Of a stretch of 13,840 nt of DNA, positions 1 to 9,413 are shown one piece after another. The stretch comes from Ichthyophonus hoferi (taxonomy: Eukaryota; Opisthokonta; Ichthyosporea; Ichthyophonida; Ichthyophonidae), in assembly GCA_002751075.1 (NCBI GenBank), contig NAOQ01000873.1:1-13840 (forward strand), read 5' to 3'. The translations under genes and the position numbers were made by a program. Every line of letters starts with the position of its first letter. Within the stretch, counting starts at the first letter, position 1. Below the pieces are notes generated by a model, which was not told the DNA's origin, did no database searches, and worked only from the letters and a program-made list of their open reading frames with translations.

Positions 1-4
1 ATTA

Positions 5-39
<35 letters not shown>

Positions 40-78
40 TACTATTACTATTACTATTATTATTACTATTATTATTAC

Positions 79-112
<34 letters not shown>

Positions 113-113
113 G
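1..113. repeat. ATT-type trinucleotide microsatellite
   Basis: Nearly uninterrupted ATT/ACT triplets fill the first 113 bases, and the array probably continues upstream of the window. Some units have changed to ACT, which suggests an old array. A related AAT/ATT pair lies near 10125-10325. Confidence 0.95.
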
Positions 114-1217
114 TCTTAGTAGCAAGAGTAATAGTACGCGACTAAGTATTAGTTCTGCAAATTTTAAAATTGTTACACTGCACAAATCCACAGTGTATCA
201 GGCATTACCCAATGGTCTTGTTATGTTTATTGGCTCCTGTAGTTTATTTAGCCAATTGATGATAAGTAGATAGTTATATTCACTGATGTATTGGCGTATA
301 GTATTTCCTGGTTGTCTTGGTGAGATTTACTACGCACGAAAGCAATTGCTTCATTCTCTAATCTGATTGGTGACTGTGACATAGAGTATTACGATTGTTG
401 ATTAGTGGTATGCTGGATATTAACAATTTTAAAGAGGGTAGCACCCAATCGCTTTATGGCAATAGTTTTGTAAGTGTTTAAAGGTGTTGAGTGGTTGAGA
501 GTATATTGCTCTATTGTCTGATTGGGATGCATTAAAACACTAGGCCTTTTAAAGGCAGAGGTGGAGTCATAAGTGTAAGTGGATGTACAGCCATGCCATG
601 ATACTATTGTACTATCATACCTTCATCCTCTATAATATCCTCTTCCTTCTTGTACTCTGGCCAGTGCAGATCGTATAGTGTAGTATATGGGCTGTATACA
701 ATATGTTACTAATAAAGTGTGCTATGTAAGGATGCTACGGGAAAAGGAATACTATCGGATAATTATAATACTAATGTAGAGACAAATACATAGTAGCAGA
801 ATACAAGCAACTGGAGTGATCCTTTGTAATATCTTATATAACCTTGTATGACGTATGACCCCTACATAGTAGCATGTGTACTGATAATTACCTGGTTGTA
901 TATTTAAGTATTTTATATTATATGATATATGTTTTTTATGTGTATCATTTATAGCGCCAATACAGCCATAGCAACCAATGACCATTGACTATGGGTGTGA
1001 CTTAACTACTATATATGTACGTATAACACCGCACGACTCGTTGATACACAGCCAATAAGAATCGAGAATAACAAATAGCGAGATGCTACGATGAATTGCA
1101 ACTGTTCTTTATTATGTATCTCATCCTATGGGTCCTTCTAGTCACAACACACACATGCACGTACATATATGAATGCATTCTTCATCTTCTCATTGGCTTT
1201 CCCCACACCTCTTCCAG
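114..1217. other. non-coding stretch upstream of the first recognised protease exon
   Basis: I looked here for the missing start of the ubiquitin protease, meaning a CxxC pair, a CGR motif and a HALKH/HP motif with usable splice sites, and found none. The stretch is AT-rich, with several ATTGGT/ACCAAT hexamers and no convincing open frame. One frame is open from about 1083 to 1245 but resembles nothing I know. The region is best read as intron sequence, or as a mix of intron and 5' flank. Confidence 0.5.
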
Positions 1218-1804
1218 CTGTCTTTCGCCATGGAGCTGAACCAACCATATATATTCTGGTAAGGGCCTATCTTATTTGAGATTTCAGTCTACGTATTATT
1301 TCCTATTTTTTTTACTGTATCTCTCTCATTTAGAATTCTTGCATTCTTTCTCTTGGTTACTTCTACTTTAATTAGTATTTAATTATTATCTAATTGGTAT
1401 TTAATTGGTATTCCTTTTCACATTATGTATGTATATATGTATAGGTATTATCCTTGACATCAATTAACACTATTGATTAAGCGTACAAGCTCTGTCGATA
1501 ACAGTTAACAGGCATCATCCATTGGCGGTTATATATTAAATAAGTTATACACAGATCAATTCATTGGGTATGGTTTGATAGAATACCAGGCCGCCTTCCA
1601 CCCATAAGGATGCGTACATGTGTAGTTCTACCTTCTCCTGCACTCAAACAAACCAATAAAACATTACAAGAGAACCCTATGTGTGCCACTCCTTTTGATT
1701 CTTACATTCCATCGCCACCCCTTAACAGTTATATGTGCAATGAGTGGATAATAATCAGCAGCGTAGATAACGATCTGGACCATCCCCAAGGACAACTAGA
1801 CCAG
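1218..1804 (+). other. protease exons 1-2 seen: end of the ZnF-UBP domain
   Basis: Exon 1218-1258 follows a pyrimidine-rich acceptor ending CTTCCAG and encodes [13 protein letters not shown] plus the bases TG, before donor GTAAGG. Exon 1729-1804 follows CTTAACAG, supplies the T that completes a Cys codon, and continues YMCNEW, ending before GTAGGT. Together they give IFCYMCNEW, which matches the human USP44 segment VFCYLCDDY. The intron therefore interrupts the first Cys codon of the CxxC pair. The upstream ligands of the zinc finger are not visible in the window. Confidence 0.75.
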
Positions 1805-4800
1805 GTAGGTACAATGACCACCATAGAGCACATGACCTTCCTCTTCTCTGATTGGTGTCTTTGGCCGATGGACTGTATGACCATTGGTGCCTTTATAAAT
1901 CATTGGTTTAATTGGTCATGAGTTTGTCTTATCTACCTAGTCGAATATAGCGTTAATTGATTAGTTATTCCGTGGTCGATTGATTTTACTATATTACTAT
2001 ACAACGATTTGATTGGCTATGATTGAGTTGTAAACCAATTATTACATTCGTGACTAGTGCCATGCTTAACTACTTTGTACTTTTTTTTACATATAAGGTT
2101 ATTATGTTAGGTATATGACTGGATAAATACGCGCTGGTCTACAGTTATGTATCAAATATTGCAACATATGTGGTAACAATAATATTGCTTGCAAGTGCAA
2201 GGTGGAAGTGGGTCTACACGATAGGTCGAGGAGCAATGATTGGTCTGTGAAATGATGTAATATAGTGTTGTATAGTGTAATATAAAAATGTAAAGGAACG
2301 TGATAGAGGCCAGGCACCGGCTTGTATATCTAACAAAAGCTTCTTGTAATGGACTTTATACCATATAAGGAATATATGTATATTATTATTATTATAATAA
2401 TATCACATACTACTATATAGGTTTTGACCTACTTATGTGTAAGTAGAATTAACATAACTGGTTGGTTGCTTTCAAACCGTATATTATTGGATACACTGAC
2501 CGTTAGCTAATATAACTGTGCACTCTGATAGGTGCGAGGTCATAAATATAGCGAATCACGAACAAGAAGTGGACGAGTAATAAGAGCGGCTGTATTGCGT
2601 GCACCAATGTGAGTGCTTTATTTTTCTCTTATCCAATCACATTTGCACATGTTCATTATTTTGCTGTGTATATTTCACATCAAAGTGTGCCAGCGTGGAT
2701 TTAATTATATTATTTAATTGTGATCTTTTATTGGTCCACTCCATCTCAGGGCTAATAGTTAATTAACCTTTTTAGGAATCTCGGTCGGGAAGGGAAGCTA
2801 TATGACATCCTATATCGGTGGCGGTTCTTACTTGTGTAAGTATATATGTTATATGTATATATGTTATATGTATATATGTTATATTTACATATTATCACTC
2901 TATTCCTTTAGTACATGTGTATTGTTTTATGTTATTTAATGTTATTGTATATTATTGTATAAATGTAAATATTAAAGAAAATACTACCAAAGTTACAAAT
3001 ATCTACTCCAAATTGAACCAATCACCAACTACAGATTTAAATGAACCAATTATCTTTTGATCCACATATACAAGCATTTTTTATATACTTTGGCCAATAC
3101 GTTTCTAGTAGTATATTTAACACGATTAAACTAAGCTACTAACTGCATGGCTTCCAATAAAAACAATATTTTAAATTGACTTACTGGTTTATGAAGACAC
3201 TATATTGGTACATATGTACGTTGCTTGTTCCTCTTTCTCTTTCTCTATATAAGCTTGTTTGCACCAATTACATATCCCCTTTTCCCAACCTTCTCCCCAC
3301 CATACCAATGAAATGCAAGATTACTATTCCCATATAAGGATAGGTGGAGCCAGAGCCTAGAGTGTATATATCTGGTAGACTAGTAATACATAATCCAGAG
3401 TGCAGTCATGTGACATCACTTGGAGATCGTCCAATGCACTTGCCATACACGTCTACATACCTACTAACTTCCTCTCTCTCTCCCTTTTCTCCCTCTCCCC
3501 TTTTTTTCTTTACCGCTTTACAGGGCCAAAGCCTTTAACTCCTGGCAAGCCTTCATAGAAGAACACAAAAAAGACGACAAGGAAAGTTTGGAAAAATCAC
3601 CCAGTAACAGTGATGGAGCTGAACGTAAGTTACTAGGGTATTCCTCATACCTCTCCCTCTCTCTCTCTCTCCTCCTCCTGCATCACTAACCCACAGTCCC
3701 TTTACTATACAACTACCTTATATAGCTAAAACCTGGTAGTTTCCATTGGCGTCTACGTCTACCCTCTCTTCCTTACCTTGTGGCCCTTTGTTTTTATTGT
3801 TTTAACTCTGTTTTATTACAGGTCGTGGGAAGAAAAGAGCCCGCTCTAATATAATCCCAGGTCATATTGGTCTGCGTAACCTTGGCAACACTTGCTTTAT
3901 GAATTCTGTCCTTCAGGCACTTAGGTAAGATTATGTTGTCGACCAATAAGGTGTGACCATGTACTATAGTATGGATGGCCATAAGGGCTATATGAGCAAT
4001 ATATACAAGTATGTAGGCGAGAGAGAAAGAGAGAGAGAAGCGGGTGGAAGTAAGTGTCTATACTGGGTGTAGATGAAGTATTCTTTGACTAATAGCGTCA
4101 TACTAGCGTCATACTAGCGTCATACTATACTAATATATCCCCCTAGGGTATATGGAATTATTGTTAAAGTTATAGGAGGGCATACATACACACACCCATA
4201 TCTATATACTATCATACAGAAACTATTTCTTATATGAACAGATAGTATTGTTATTTCTATTATGTTTATGTTTATATTTATAGGAGGACTACATGCTTTT
4301 GCAAGTTGTTATATACGCATTTACTTACTAAAACCATTCAACGCAATCTTACTTTCTCTCTCTCTCTCTCTCTGAGAGTCCTAGTACTGACCTACAGCCA
4401 ATTACAGTCACACACCTATCCTTAAACACTACTTTGTAGGGATGGAGATACCTAAACCCCAGCCAATAGACGATGACACGTCATCCATGACGTCATCACA
4501 AGGTGGGGTATCCCTGTTCAGATTGGTCGGTTCTGATCCGTCTCGGTTCTCCTCCTTCTCTTCCTCTCTGTATATATTATGTTATATTATAGTATATTAT
4601 CTTATGTTATATTATGTTTATATGATAGATAACCAGTAGGATTAACCCAATATGCTTGGATGGGTGGCTGGTAGAGGATCAAGACGTCACACCCACCCAA
4701 TCAGTGCGACGTAGAGATATGGGATGGTGTTTTGATCACGTGACACGAAGGGTAGGGGTACGCCACTCCAGAAAGGACTGGATGAATGATAGCACGGTGG

Positions 4801-7800
4801 AACCTATGTATGTATATGAATAACAGGCGCATACATTGCTTTTTACTCTATCGCCTTCACTTCTGAGCTTTACAATCTATATTATAGTATATGCTATTAC
4901 TATATTTAGTATTATATTATATCTTATTACTATATTTAGTTATGTTTTTATGATTGCCAACCAATTGTATTCCATTGCAGTTCTCTCAGTCATGAAATCC
5001 ACGCCATCCTTCGAGTCATGTGGTCTGGTAAATGGGTGAGTGTGTTTGCCCATGATGATTGGTGCATAAAATTTTAATATTGATCGTATGACGTGATGAT
5101 CATACCTATATACATATTTACCAAATAAAATATAGGTATATTCATATGCGATTAGTCTGAATTTTAAACTACTGAAGACTATCTTTTATGAATTTATTTA
5201 AGTGGTTTTTTAATTAAGATGTTTGTATTTTACATATACATACTCTATGGCAATGAAATACTTGCAATACTTTCCCTAACCCTCTCCTGCCTTACACCCT
5301 TCAGGGTTTAGTGACACCCCATGCTATGCTCCATGCGGTGTGGAGGCTTATCCCGAGCTTTAGGGGCTATATGCAGCAAGATGCCCAGGAGTTCATGTGG
5401 TATGTACCTGTATTGGCTGCTATAAATAGTGCTGGTAATAGTAGTAGGAATGATAATAATATTAATATTAATATGAATATGAATAGCAAGCTATCCTCTA
5501 TTGGAGTGCCACTCCTACCTATGCAAGCCGTCCATTAAAATTTATTGTGGTATTTAAGTGGCTGGATCAATACTGTTAAAATGCTTGGTCATGTAGCCTT
5601 TTCCTCTTCTTCCTTGTATCTATTTTCTAGTTTCAGGTTTAAAAGCATGACTGATTGGTGCTTATTTTTAATATCATCTCTTATTATACACTATGCTTCA
5701 TGTGTCTGGGTGCCTGTAGCTATAAATACTAATGCACAGTACTAATTGGTGTATATAATTAATGTATTGGGATACTAACCTGCATGATATCTAGCCAATT
5801 GCTAGACCACCTTCAGGACGAACTTAACAAGCCTCCCACGACACTGGATCTGTGGTCTTCTTTTTATGTAAGGATTGTATTCTTTTCAATCACATCATAT
5901 CATCGTATATTACTATTACACGATACCGGTTGCGGTTTGCTCCATGTTTCTCTTTCGTTCTTTCTTTCTCTCTCTTTCTTTCTCTTCATAGTCTTTATTT
6001 TTATTCTTAAAACACTCTGTATGTAATACAGTATAAGCAACACATTGCATCCGTTGTATTTGTATTGAACTCTACTACTTTCCACTAGTGAAGGACTAGG
6101 GTAGCAGGAAGAATGCAAACAGCACCATTTCTACTTAGCCCACAGAGAGAGAGAGAGAGGCGTACACGTATATATATATATATATATATTGCAATGACTC
6201 ATACAATTATATATATATATATACAGCCCAACGAATATAAACGACCAGGTCACGCAAGCAGCAGCAATATCATTAATGCTACCTTTGGGGGTACCCTGCA
6301 AAGCGAAGTAAATATATATATGTGTGTGTGTGTGTCTTCGTGTGTTTTATGTTTTATGTTATGTTATATGTTATATACTATATACCTTATATACCTCTAC
6401 CTCTCCACCCTATCTCTCTCTCTCTCTTTCTTTCGTTCTTCTTTCACCTTTCCTCCTGTTATGTGTTTGTACTCCCATCTCTTTACAATGATACCTTTTA
6501 GACCAATGATAAGCTACACATATCAGCATATATATAGGTGTCTAATACTGTGGCGGTCAGGTCCTTTGTGGAAGGTGCCGATCAAGATCAACTACCACAG
6601 AACTATTCCTAGACCTCTCATTGGATTTCCCTCAGGCGGTGGGATTGGGCAGCACTGCATCCTTATCTCTAATAGGTGTGCTGGTATATATGTATATTTG
6701 TATGTGTTTTTGTATGTATGTATGTATGTATGTATGTGTGCTGGATGTTCCTCTTAGTAATATCTCCTATCTCATCTGCACTCTTTTTGTAATACCTATT
6801 CAATTCCCATAATTAATTAATTAATTACTCTTAATAATTTTTTAAACAAGAGAATTATTTAGGGACCCTTTTGGAAGCACATCATTACGTCATAGTTCAT
6901 GCTATTCAACCATGCCTCAGCATTAATTAATTAATTAATTGATTAATTAAATCCCTATCCTCCACCAGACATGCTAGATGCGTTTACCCGGACTGAAGAC
7001 CTGGATGGCAAGGTGTACATGTGCGAGAACTGTAATAGAGACCGCAGCAAGCCTCCTATACTTACTCATGCTTCTAAAAAGCTAACGCTCCAGTCTCTGC
7101 CATATGTGAGTGATTTGCCTTATTTGTAACTGTTACATAGAGCATGATTTTCATGCCTTGAGATTTTGATTAAAACAAGGGAAGAAGGAACAGCATAAAC
7201 AACAACAAGAAACAAGGAGAATAAGAATAATAAAAAGCGGAAAATAGATAAATAGAAAACGAAACAATGAGATAAAGATATATGTACATGAATGACCTCA
7301 TATATGATTTATTTGCCTTATTTGTATGTACATGACGTCATATGTGAATAGATGGTCTTCTAAAACAGTTTCTGAAAAAGTGGGTTGGGTTGGTTGGGTT
7401 GATTAGTTGGTTAATTAATTATTATAAACAGATAATACGGCATCATTTAGTGATGATGATTAATGAGAAAATTAAAATGTAAAATATTTTATGGATTGCT
7501 TCGCTATCACATCATTGTAGTGTTTATATTGACCAGTATATTTACTATACTATACTATACTATATTATACTACACTATATTATGTGGATACTAACAGGCA
7601 ATCTGCAGGTTCTTCGGTTACACCTAAAGAGAATCAAGTGGGAGGGTAGTACACGTGAAAAGATCCGCAACCACGTTGACTTTCCTATTCATAGCTTAGG
7701 TCTGATTGCACATATGTATATATATCTAGTGTGGACGGTCTCTCTCTTTTGTTTAAACATATGTATAGAATATTTATGTGTACGTGTATATATGTGTGAA

Positions 7801-8834
7801 CACACTAAATTCCCTGGAACAATCGTAGTGGATTTGATTGATATATACATGATATTTAAAAGTTATCATTGTACAACCATGTGTACGACCACTAAAATAG
7901 CAGGTTGCTATTGCAGTGCTGTGTATGTATGTATGTCTGTCTACATAAATAGTACATAATACATAACTATATACTTTGACTAACCATACTATGTGGGTTT
8001 ATAAATACAGACATGAGTGCCTACTGTGAGGGCGTGGAATCTTTTGATAGGCCCTCTAATTCACACATGTATGATTTATATGCAATCATTAATCACCATG
8101 GTACCGGCTTCAACACAGGTCATTATACATGTTATTGCCTTGGCCAGGATACGGGTAGGTCCGCTTTTGTGTAGCGTATGGCATATATAGTGTATAGGGT
8201 GATGGTATCCATGGTAACCTTTTCTTTCCTGTTTATGTTTGTCGCCAGGCTGCTCTAACTATTAACTGGTCTTGCATATGATATATATATATATATATAT
8301 ATACCAATCTATACATAGTTATTCTTAGTCTCGATATCAATTTCTTTGTATGTATATATTTATCCATACCTACACTTGCACTATATTATATTTGTTTATG
8401 TATTTATGTTTCGTTTCTTAGTCTTTATGATATGGTAGGTTATATTAAGAGCTAGTATGATACTATACTATGCTATAGTATGTTATATTATATATAATTT
8501 AATTCAATATAACGTTATCTAGTATAGTATAATATAGTATAGTATAACATAACAATAGAATCCATTATAATACACTATATACACTATACTATAATATAAC
8601 ACACCATACTATACTATATATATTCATGACTTCCTCTCCTGTATAGGTGCATGGGCCCAATTTAATGATGCCACTGTCAATCATGAAGTATCCGAATCAG
8701 ATCTGGTGTCACCAGATGCATATATACTTCTGTATGCACGCAGAGATCTGCCTGTAATTCATGCTCAGGTACAAGTAGGACACCATCGCGTTCACGATAA
8801 AGATACCCCAAGAAAGAAGCCACGAATAGGTTGA
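1218..8834 (+). CDS. ubiquitin-specific protease, USP44/USP49-type (18 exons seen, 5' end missing)
   Basis: This is a cysteine protease that removes ubiquitin from proteins; relatives USP44, USP49 and USP3 act in the nucleus on histone H2A or H2B. My exon model is 1218-1258, 1729-1804, 2532-2608, 2776-2835, 3524-3624, 3822-3924, 4284-4300, 4440-4569, 4640-4807, 4981-5035, 5305-5399, 5795-5867, 6227-6307, 6561-6675, 6969-7105, 7609-7699, 8011-8154 and 8647-8834. All phases match, giving 583 residues and a TGA stop. Residues 1-54 hold the end of a ZnF-UBP domain and a TRSGR motif typical of USP44/49. The Cys box [13 protein letters not shown] has its catalytic Cys at residue 143. Next come QQDAQEF (300-306), CGRC (362-365) and CENC (416-419) of the fingers, LRLHLKR, and the His box with GHYT (His 511). 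FNDATV (Asp 529) and a basic PRKKPR tail, perhaps a nuclear signal, end the protein. Human USP44 and USP49 are about 700 residues, so about 60 or more residues are missing at the start. USP3 is the main alternative name. The family is certain; the subfamily is likely. Confidence 0.9.
2532..3624 (+). other. protease exons 3-5: USP44/49-type linker
   Basis: Exon 2532-2608 encodes a segment with [10 protein letters not shown], like TTRSGRFLRS of USP44. Exon 2776-2835 encodes [12 protein letters not shown], matching USP44 LYTALWHRRRILM. Exon 3524-3624 encodes [14 protein letters not shown], matching GKIFRTWFEQ. Donors are GTGAGT, GTAAGT and GTAAGT. This linker is the best evidence that the gene is USP44/49-type, because USP3 lacks these motifs. 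The last part ([19 protein letters not shown]) is charged and probably disordered. Confidence 0.8.
2841..2884. repeat. 15-bp tandem repeat, about three copies
   Basis: The unit TATATATGTTATATG repeats almost perfectly, beginning five bases after the donor GT of the protease intron at 2836. It creates a spurious open frame with repeated VICIY residues. Confidence 0.85.
3822..3924 (+). other. protease exon 6: catalytic Cys box
   Basis: The exon starts after TTTTATTACAG and ends before GTAAGA. It begins with a basic patch (RRGKKRARS), then [21 protein letters not shown], the USP Cys box. The catalytic Cys codon is TGC at 3893-3895. The exon starts by completing an Arg codon and leaves AG for the next exon. 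Confidence 0.95.
4018..4042. repeat. GA-rich simple repeat in a protease intron
   Basis: A short GAGAGA tract interrupted by AAA. Similar GA or CT tracts occur at about 3655-3673, 4353-4373, 6147-6160 and 6415-6428, all inside introns of the same gene; several lie on the pyrimidine side of the transcript. Confidence 0.7.
4093..4125. repeat. 11-bp tandem repeat, three exact copies
   Basis: The unit TAGCGTCATAC occurs three times head to tail inside the intron between exons 6 and 7 of the protease gene. It is more complex than the surrounding microsatellites. Confidence 0.93.
4284..4300 (+). other. putative 17-nt protease microexon with a GC donor
   Basis: After acceptor TTTATAG the frame reads R-R-T-T-C-F-(W) and stops at an ideal GC donor, GCAAGT, at 4301. 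The neighbouring exons leave AG (3924) and need a first base before GG (4440); this microexon satisfies both phases. The residues sit where USP44 has FRQCFLK, just after the Cys box, where a conserved Cys-Phe pair is usual. No GT donor nearby looks usable. The call rests on phase and motif only. Confidence 0.5.
4440..4807 (+). other. protease exons 8-9: variable insert in the catalytic core
   Basis: Exon 4440-4569 encodes [13 protein letters not shown] followed by a Ser-rich stretch. Exon 4640-4807 encodes 55 codons with [16 protein letters not shown] and ending [13 protein letters not shown]. Donors are GTATAT and GTATGT; phases agree with 4300 and 4981. The position corresponds to the poorly conserved insert of USP44 before ISLCHELH. 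The middle of exon 9 has no relative that I recognise but stays open and is rich in charged and Trp residues, as coding sequence should be. Confidence 0.7.
4981..5867 (+). other. protease exons 10-12: [17 protein letters not shown] and QQDAQEF region
   Basis: Exon 4981-5035 encodes [18 protein letters not shown] (donor GTGAGT), exon 5305-5399 encodes the [19 protein letters not shown] region (donor GTATGT), and exon 5795-5867 encodes [11 protein letters not shown] and onward (donor GTAAGG). These match the USP44 segments [35 protein letters not shown] and ELLDKIQRELE. A perfect TACTAAC branch site precedes the last of these exons. Confidence 0.93.
5773..5779 (+). promoter_or_regulatory. splice branch site TACTAAC
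   Basis: A perfect TACTAAC lies about 15 bases before the AG at 5793-5794. An identical heptamer is at 7589-7595 before the acceptor at 7607-7608. CTAAC also occurs shortly before the acceptor at 5303-5304. Confidence 0.65.
6172..6223. repeat. TA dinucleotide tracts before exon 13
   Basis: Two TA runs flank GCAATGACTCATACAA and the second runs directly into the acceptor ATACAG. The acceptor therefore lacks a normal pyrimidine tract. A TGTG run and further TA tracts follow the exon near 6312-6333. Confidence 0.75.
6711..6738. repeat. TGTA tetranucleotide microsatellite
   Basis: About six TGTA units lie in the protease intron after exon 14. They extend two overlapping meaningless frames across that intron. 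Confidence 0.85.
6811..6949. repeat. pair of AATT tetranucleotide arrays flanking a 94-base segment
   Basis: AATT units occur at 6811-6827 and again at 6922-6949, in the intron before exon 15. The segment between them contains no recognised feature. AATT arrays are self-complementary, so the two could pair. Confidence 0.7.
8281..8302. repeat. AT dinucleotide microsatellite
   Basis: A run of about eleven AT units in the last intron of the protease gene. Confidence 0.9.
8455..8625. repeat. TATAC/TATAG low-complexity tract
   Basis: A long stretch made mostly of TATAC, TATAG and TATAA pieces on both strands, just before the last protease exon. A shorter one lies at about 7545-7580 before exon 16. 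Both are self-complementary and likely to fold. Confidence 0.75.
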
Positions 8835-9390
8835 TAGTATTCTCTGGCTGCATAGTGATGATTATGATTGGCTTATTGAGGCTTCTTGATGGGCGGGGGG
8901 AGGGCTCTAGAGCCATAATCTCATACTATTGGTGACTGGTTGTCATGGTGATAGCTCCTATGATGATACTGATACACTGATACTAGAGATAGGATGTATG
9001 TGGGTATATTGACCTTTTACTCCTGACGCCACGTGTGGCTTCCGTGGCCTGGATCTTACAGCTGATGTTCCTAACTTTCGAAACGAAAAATATATATTTA
9101 GAGCGTTTAAATGTTTAGATATCCCTTTTGGCATGACATAGGGTGAAACTAACCGTAAATACTTATGTACATAATTATTATTTTTTATTCTTTGGTGCTT
9201 GTTTTTAGAAGTATTGGTTGTTTAAAACACCCTTTGGATTAGGTCGTGTATGAAGGTTACAGGTTCTTCATTCTTTCATATATACTACAGTGTTTGAATG
9301 TGGAGTTGAATTGCTGGATGAGTTTAGTTATGAATGATGTAAAGTTAGATTACCTGTATGATATTTTAGGTCTTGAAGGCCAATAAGTCT

Positions 9391-9413
9391 TGATTGTTAA
9401 AATTTAACAATCA
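9391..9413. repeat. 23-bp perfect palindrome
   Basis: Arms TGATTGTTAAA and TTTAACAATCA surround a single central A. A second imperfect hairpin follows, with arms AGCATCT (9436-9442) and AGATGCT (9456-9462). They could be a binding site, an RNA hairpin in the 3' UTR, or the remnant of a small inverted-repeat element. Confidence 0.85.

Larger units (their letters stand above)
6227..7105 (+). other. protease exons 13-15: zinc-ribbon fingers
   Basis: Exon 6227-6307 ends with [13 protein letters not shown]. Exon 6561-6675 begins VLCGRC and continues to [10 protein letters not shown]. Exon 6969-7105 encodes [21 protein letters not shown] and ends at LPY. The two CxxC pairs would bind one zinc ion in the fingers of the catalytic domain. 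FGGTLQ and LDLSLD are closer to USP3 than to USP44 by memory of the human proteins. Exon 14 is open in other frames too; the correct frame was chosen from the motif and the phases. Confidence 0.92.
7609..8834 (+). other. protease exons 16-18: His box, Asn/Asp box and C-terminus
   Basis: Exon 7609-7699 encodes [13 protein letters not shown] and FPIHSL; its donor GTCTGA is weak but the next phase fits. Exon 8011-8154 encodes [20 protein letters not shown], with the catalytic His codon at 8121-8123. Exon 8647-8834 encodes WAQFNDATV, with the Asp codon at 8667-8669, then [11 protein letters not shown], a tail with [12 protein letters not shown] and the TGA stop at 8832-8834. All three catalytic residues are present, so the enzyme should be active. 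Confidence 0.93.

Noticed and set aside
503-540. A DALKH reading near 528-542 that recalls HALKH of the ZnF-UBP domain
   Set aside because: The zinc-binding His is replaced, a stop follows at once, and there is no CGR motif or usable splice site beside it.
1610-1921. 103-codon + strand frame from an ATG at 1610
   Set aside because: Only its part 1729-1804 matches the protease zinc finger, in the same frame. The upstream part lacks homology and the downstream part runs through donor GTAGGT into an intron.
2818-3060. 80-codon + strand frame with repeated VICIY
   Set aside because: It starts at the end of a real exon and is kept open by the 15-bp intronic tandem repeat.
6113-6757. 214-codon + strand frame, the longest in the window
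   Set aside because: It is built from TA, GT, CT and TGTA repeats ([16 protein letters not shown]). Only 6227-6307 is coding in this frame; exon 6561-6675 uses another frame, where LDLSLDFP appears.
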